This document shows positions 63,409 through 64,000 of a stretch of 64,000 nt of DNA, one piece after another. The stretch's first letter is position 1; the number at the start of each line of letters is the position of its first letter. Under the pieces are notes generated by a model. It saw only the letters and a list, made by a program, of their open reading frames with translations. It ran no database searches and was not told where the DNA came from. The position numbers and the translations under genes were made by a program. The stretch comes from Gammaproteobacteria bacterium (GTDB lineage Bacteria; Pseudomonadota; Gammaproteobacteria; Pseudomonadales; Pseudohongiellaceae), in contig JAJFKE010000038.1 of assembly GCA_021773355.1 (NCBI GenBank), forward strand, positions 62,001 through 126,000, read 5' to 3'.

Positions 63409-64000
63409 ATGGCACAATTCGTTTACACCATGCATCAAGTTGGCAAGATCGTCCCGCCTAAACGAGAAATCTTGAAGGATATTTCGCTTTCATTTTTCCC
63501 CGGCGCGAAGATTGGCGTGCTGGGCCTCAATGGGTCCGGCAAGTCCACTCTGCTGAGAATCATGGCTGGCGTGGACAAAGAGTTTAATGGTGAAGCAAGA
63601 GCCCAATCCGCTATCAATATTGGCTATCTACCTCAGGAGCCCGCACTGGATGAAGATCTGGATGTGCGCGGCAACGTACAACAAGGCGTGGGCGGAATCA
63701 TCAACCTGGTGGAGCAGTTTAACGCCATAAGCGACAAATTCGCCGAACCCATGGGTGACGATGAAATGAACAGCTTGCTGGAGAAACAAGGCGAGCTGCA
63801 GACGCAGATCGACAGCTGCGATGGCTGGGAGATTGAACGGATTCTTGAGCGAGCGGCGGATGCCCTGCGTCTACCACCCTGGGATGCCGCGGTAGCAAAA
63901 CTATCAGGTGGGGAAAGACGCCGCGTGGCTCTGTGCCGGCTACTATTATCCAAACCAGACATGTTGCTATTAGATGAACCCACCAACCACCTGGATGCAG
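63409..64000 (+). CDS. ettA: Energy-dependent translational throttle protein EttA, 3' end missing
   Basis: The gene runs to the window end, so only 197 residues are visible. It begins MAQFVYTMHQVGKIVPPKREILKDISLSF, the typical EttA start. The first ABC domain has Walker A GLNGSGKST (39-47), a signature LSGGERRRVALCRLLL and Walker B MLLLDEPTNHLDA at the truncated end. EttA is an ABC-F protein that binds the ribosomal E site and gates early elongation according to ATP/ADP. It has no membrane domain, as expected. Confidence 0.95.
   Translation, partial: MAQFVYTMHQVGKIVPPKREILKDISLSFFPGAKIGVLGLNGSGKSTLLRIMAGVDKEFNGEARAQSAINIGYLPQEPALDEDLDVRGNVQQGVGGIINLVEQFNAISDKFAEPMGDDEMNSLLEKQGELQTQIDSCDGWEIERILERAADALRLPPWDAAVAKLSGGERRRVALCRLLLSKPDMLLLDEPTNHLDA

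Overview
This window looks like a chromosome segment of a free-living, probably marine or aquatic, gammaproteobacterium. The evidence is the xseB-ispA-dxs block, the nrdR-ribD-ribE-ribBA-ribH-nusB-thiL-pgpA-ribA block with a separate GTP cyclohydrolase II, glyA and ettA, all arranged as in that class. TonB-dependent receptors and Tat- or Sec-exported oxidoreductases are also present. I cannot name the genus from sequence alone. No rRNA, tRNA, CRISPR array, intact insertion sequence or phage gene was seen.

Layout. 1-10136: three large MacB/FtsX-type ABC permeases without ATPase partners, enclosing an ECF sigma factor, its zinc-finger membrane anti-sigma factor and an exported HEAT-repeat protein. 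10451-16708: a DNA glycosylase, a methyltransferase and a five-gene run ending a Pao-like periplasmic molybdenum hydroxylase (Fe-S, Mo and FAD subunits) plus a small lipoprotein. 16960-22387: a degenerate metallo-beta-lactamase-fold protein, a membrane protein, a cobalt-type nitrile hydratase operon (alpha, beta, activator), a START protein and a beta-keto acid cleavage enzyme. 22491-26323: a large TonB-dependent receptor and an 840-base gene-poor stretch with a perfect NtrC-like palindrome. 26324-33979: a cation/proton antiporter, then a PhoB-type regulator, a second TonB-dependent receptor, an exported beta-helix protein and a 2OG-Fe(II) oxygenase. The regulator, receptor and beta-helix genes each have a PHO box placed 10 bases before a -10-like hexamer. 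34009-40431: an ECF sigma/ChrR pair with its own promoter, a Tat-exported DapA-like protein, an unknown gene, a tiny membrane-peptide gene with a terminator, a PQQ dehydrogenase lipoprotein and a 1-Cys peroxiredoxin. 40594-48590: lipid-type functions (PmtA-like methyltransferase, VTT protein, SDR, acyl ligase, MAPEG, hydrolase) and a GntR-ABC operon with a palindromic operator. 48591-64000: housekeeping genes for isoprenoids, cobalamin salvage, riboflavin, thiamine, nucleotide reduction control and one-carbon metabolism.

The most interesting items are: (1) the PHO-box-linked locus at 27647-33979, a candidate phosphate-starvation outer-membrane uptake module; (2) a 160-base fold-back MITE inserted at a CTAG that was the shared stop codon of two convergent genes, so its target duplication kept both stops intact; (3) a previously easy-to-miss 28-34 residue membrane peptide gene followed by a strong terminator; and (4) a sigma-54/NtrC-like signature in a gene-poor region next to a predicted RNA hairpin. 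Coordinates of several starts were moved to codons with better ribosome binding sites, as explained in the entries.
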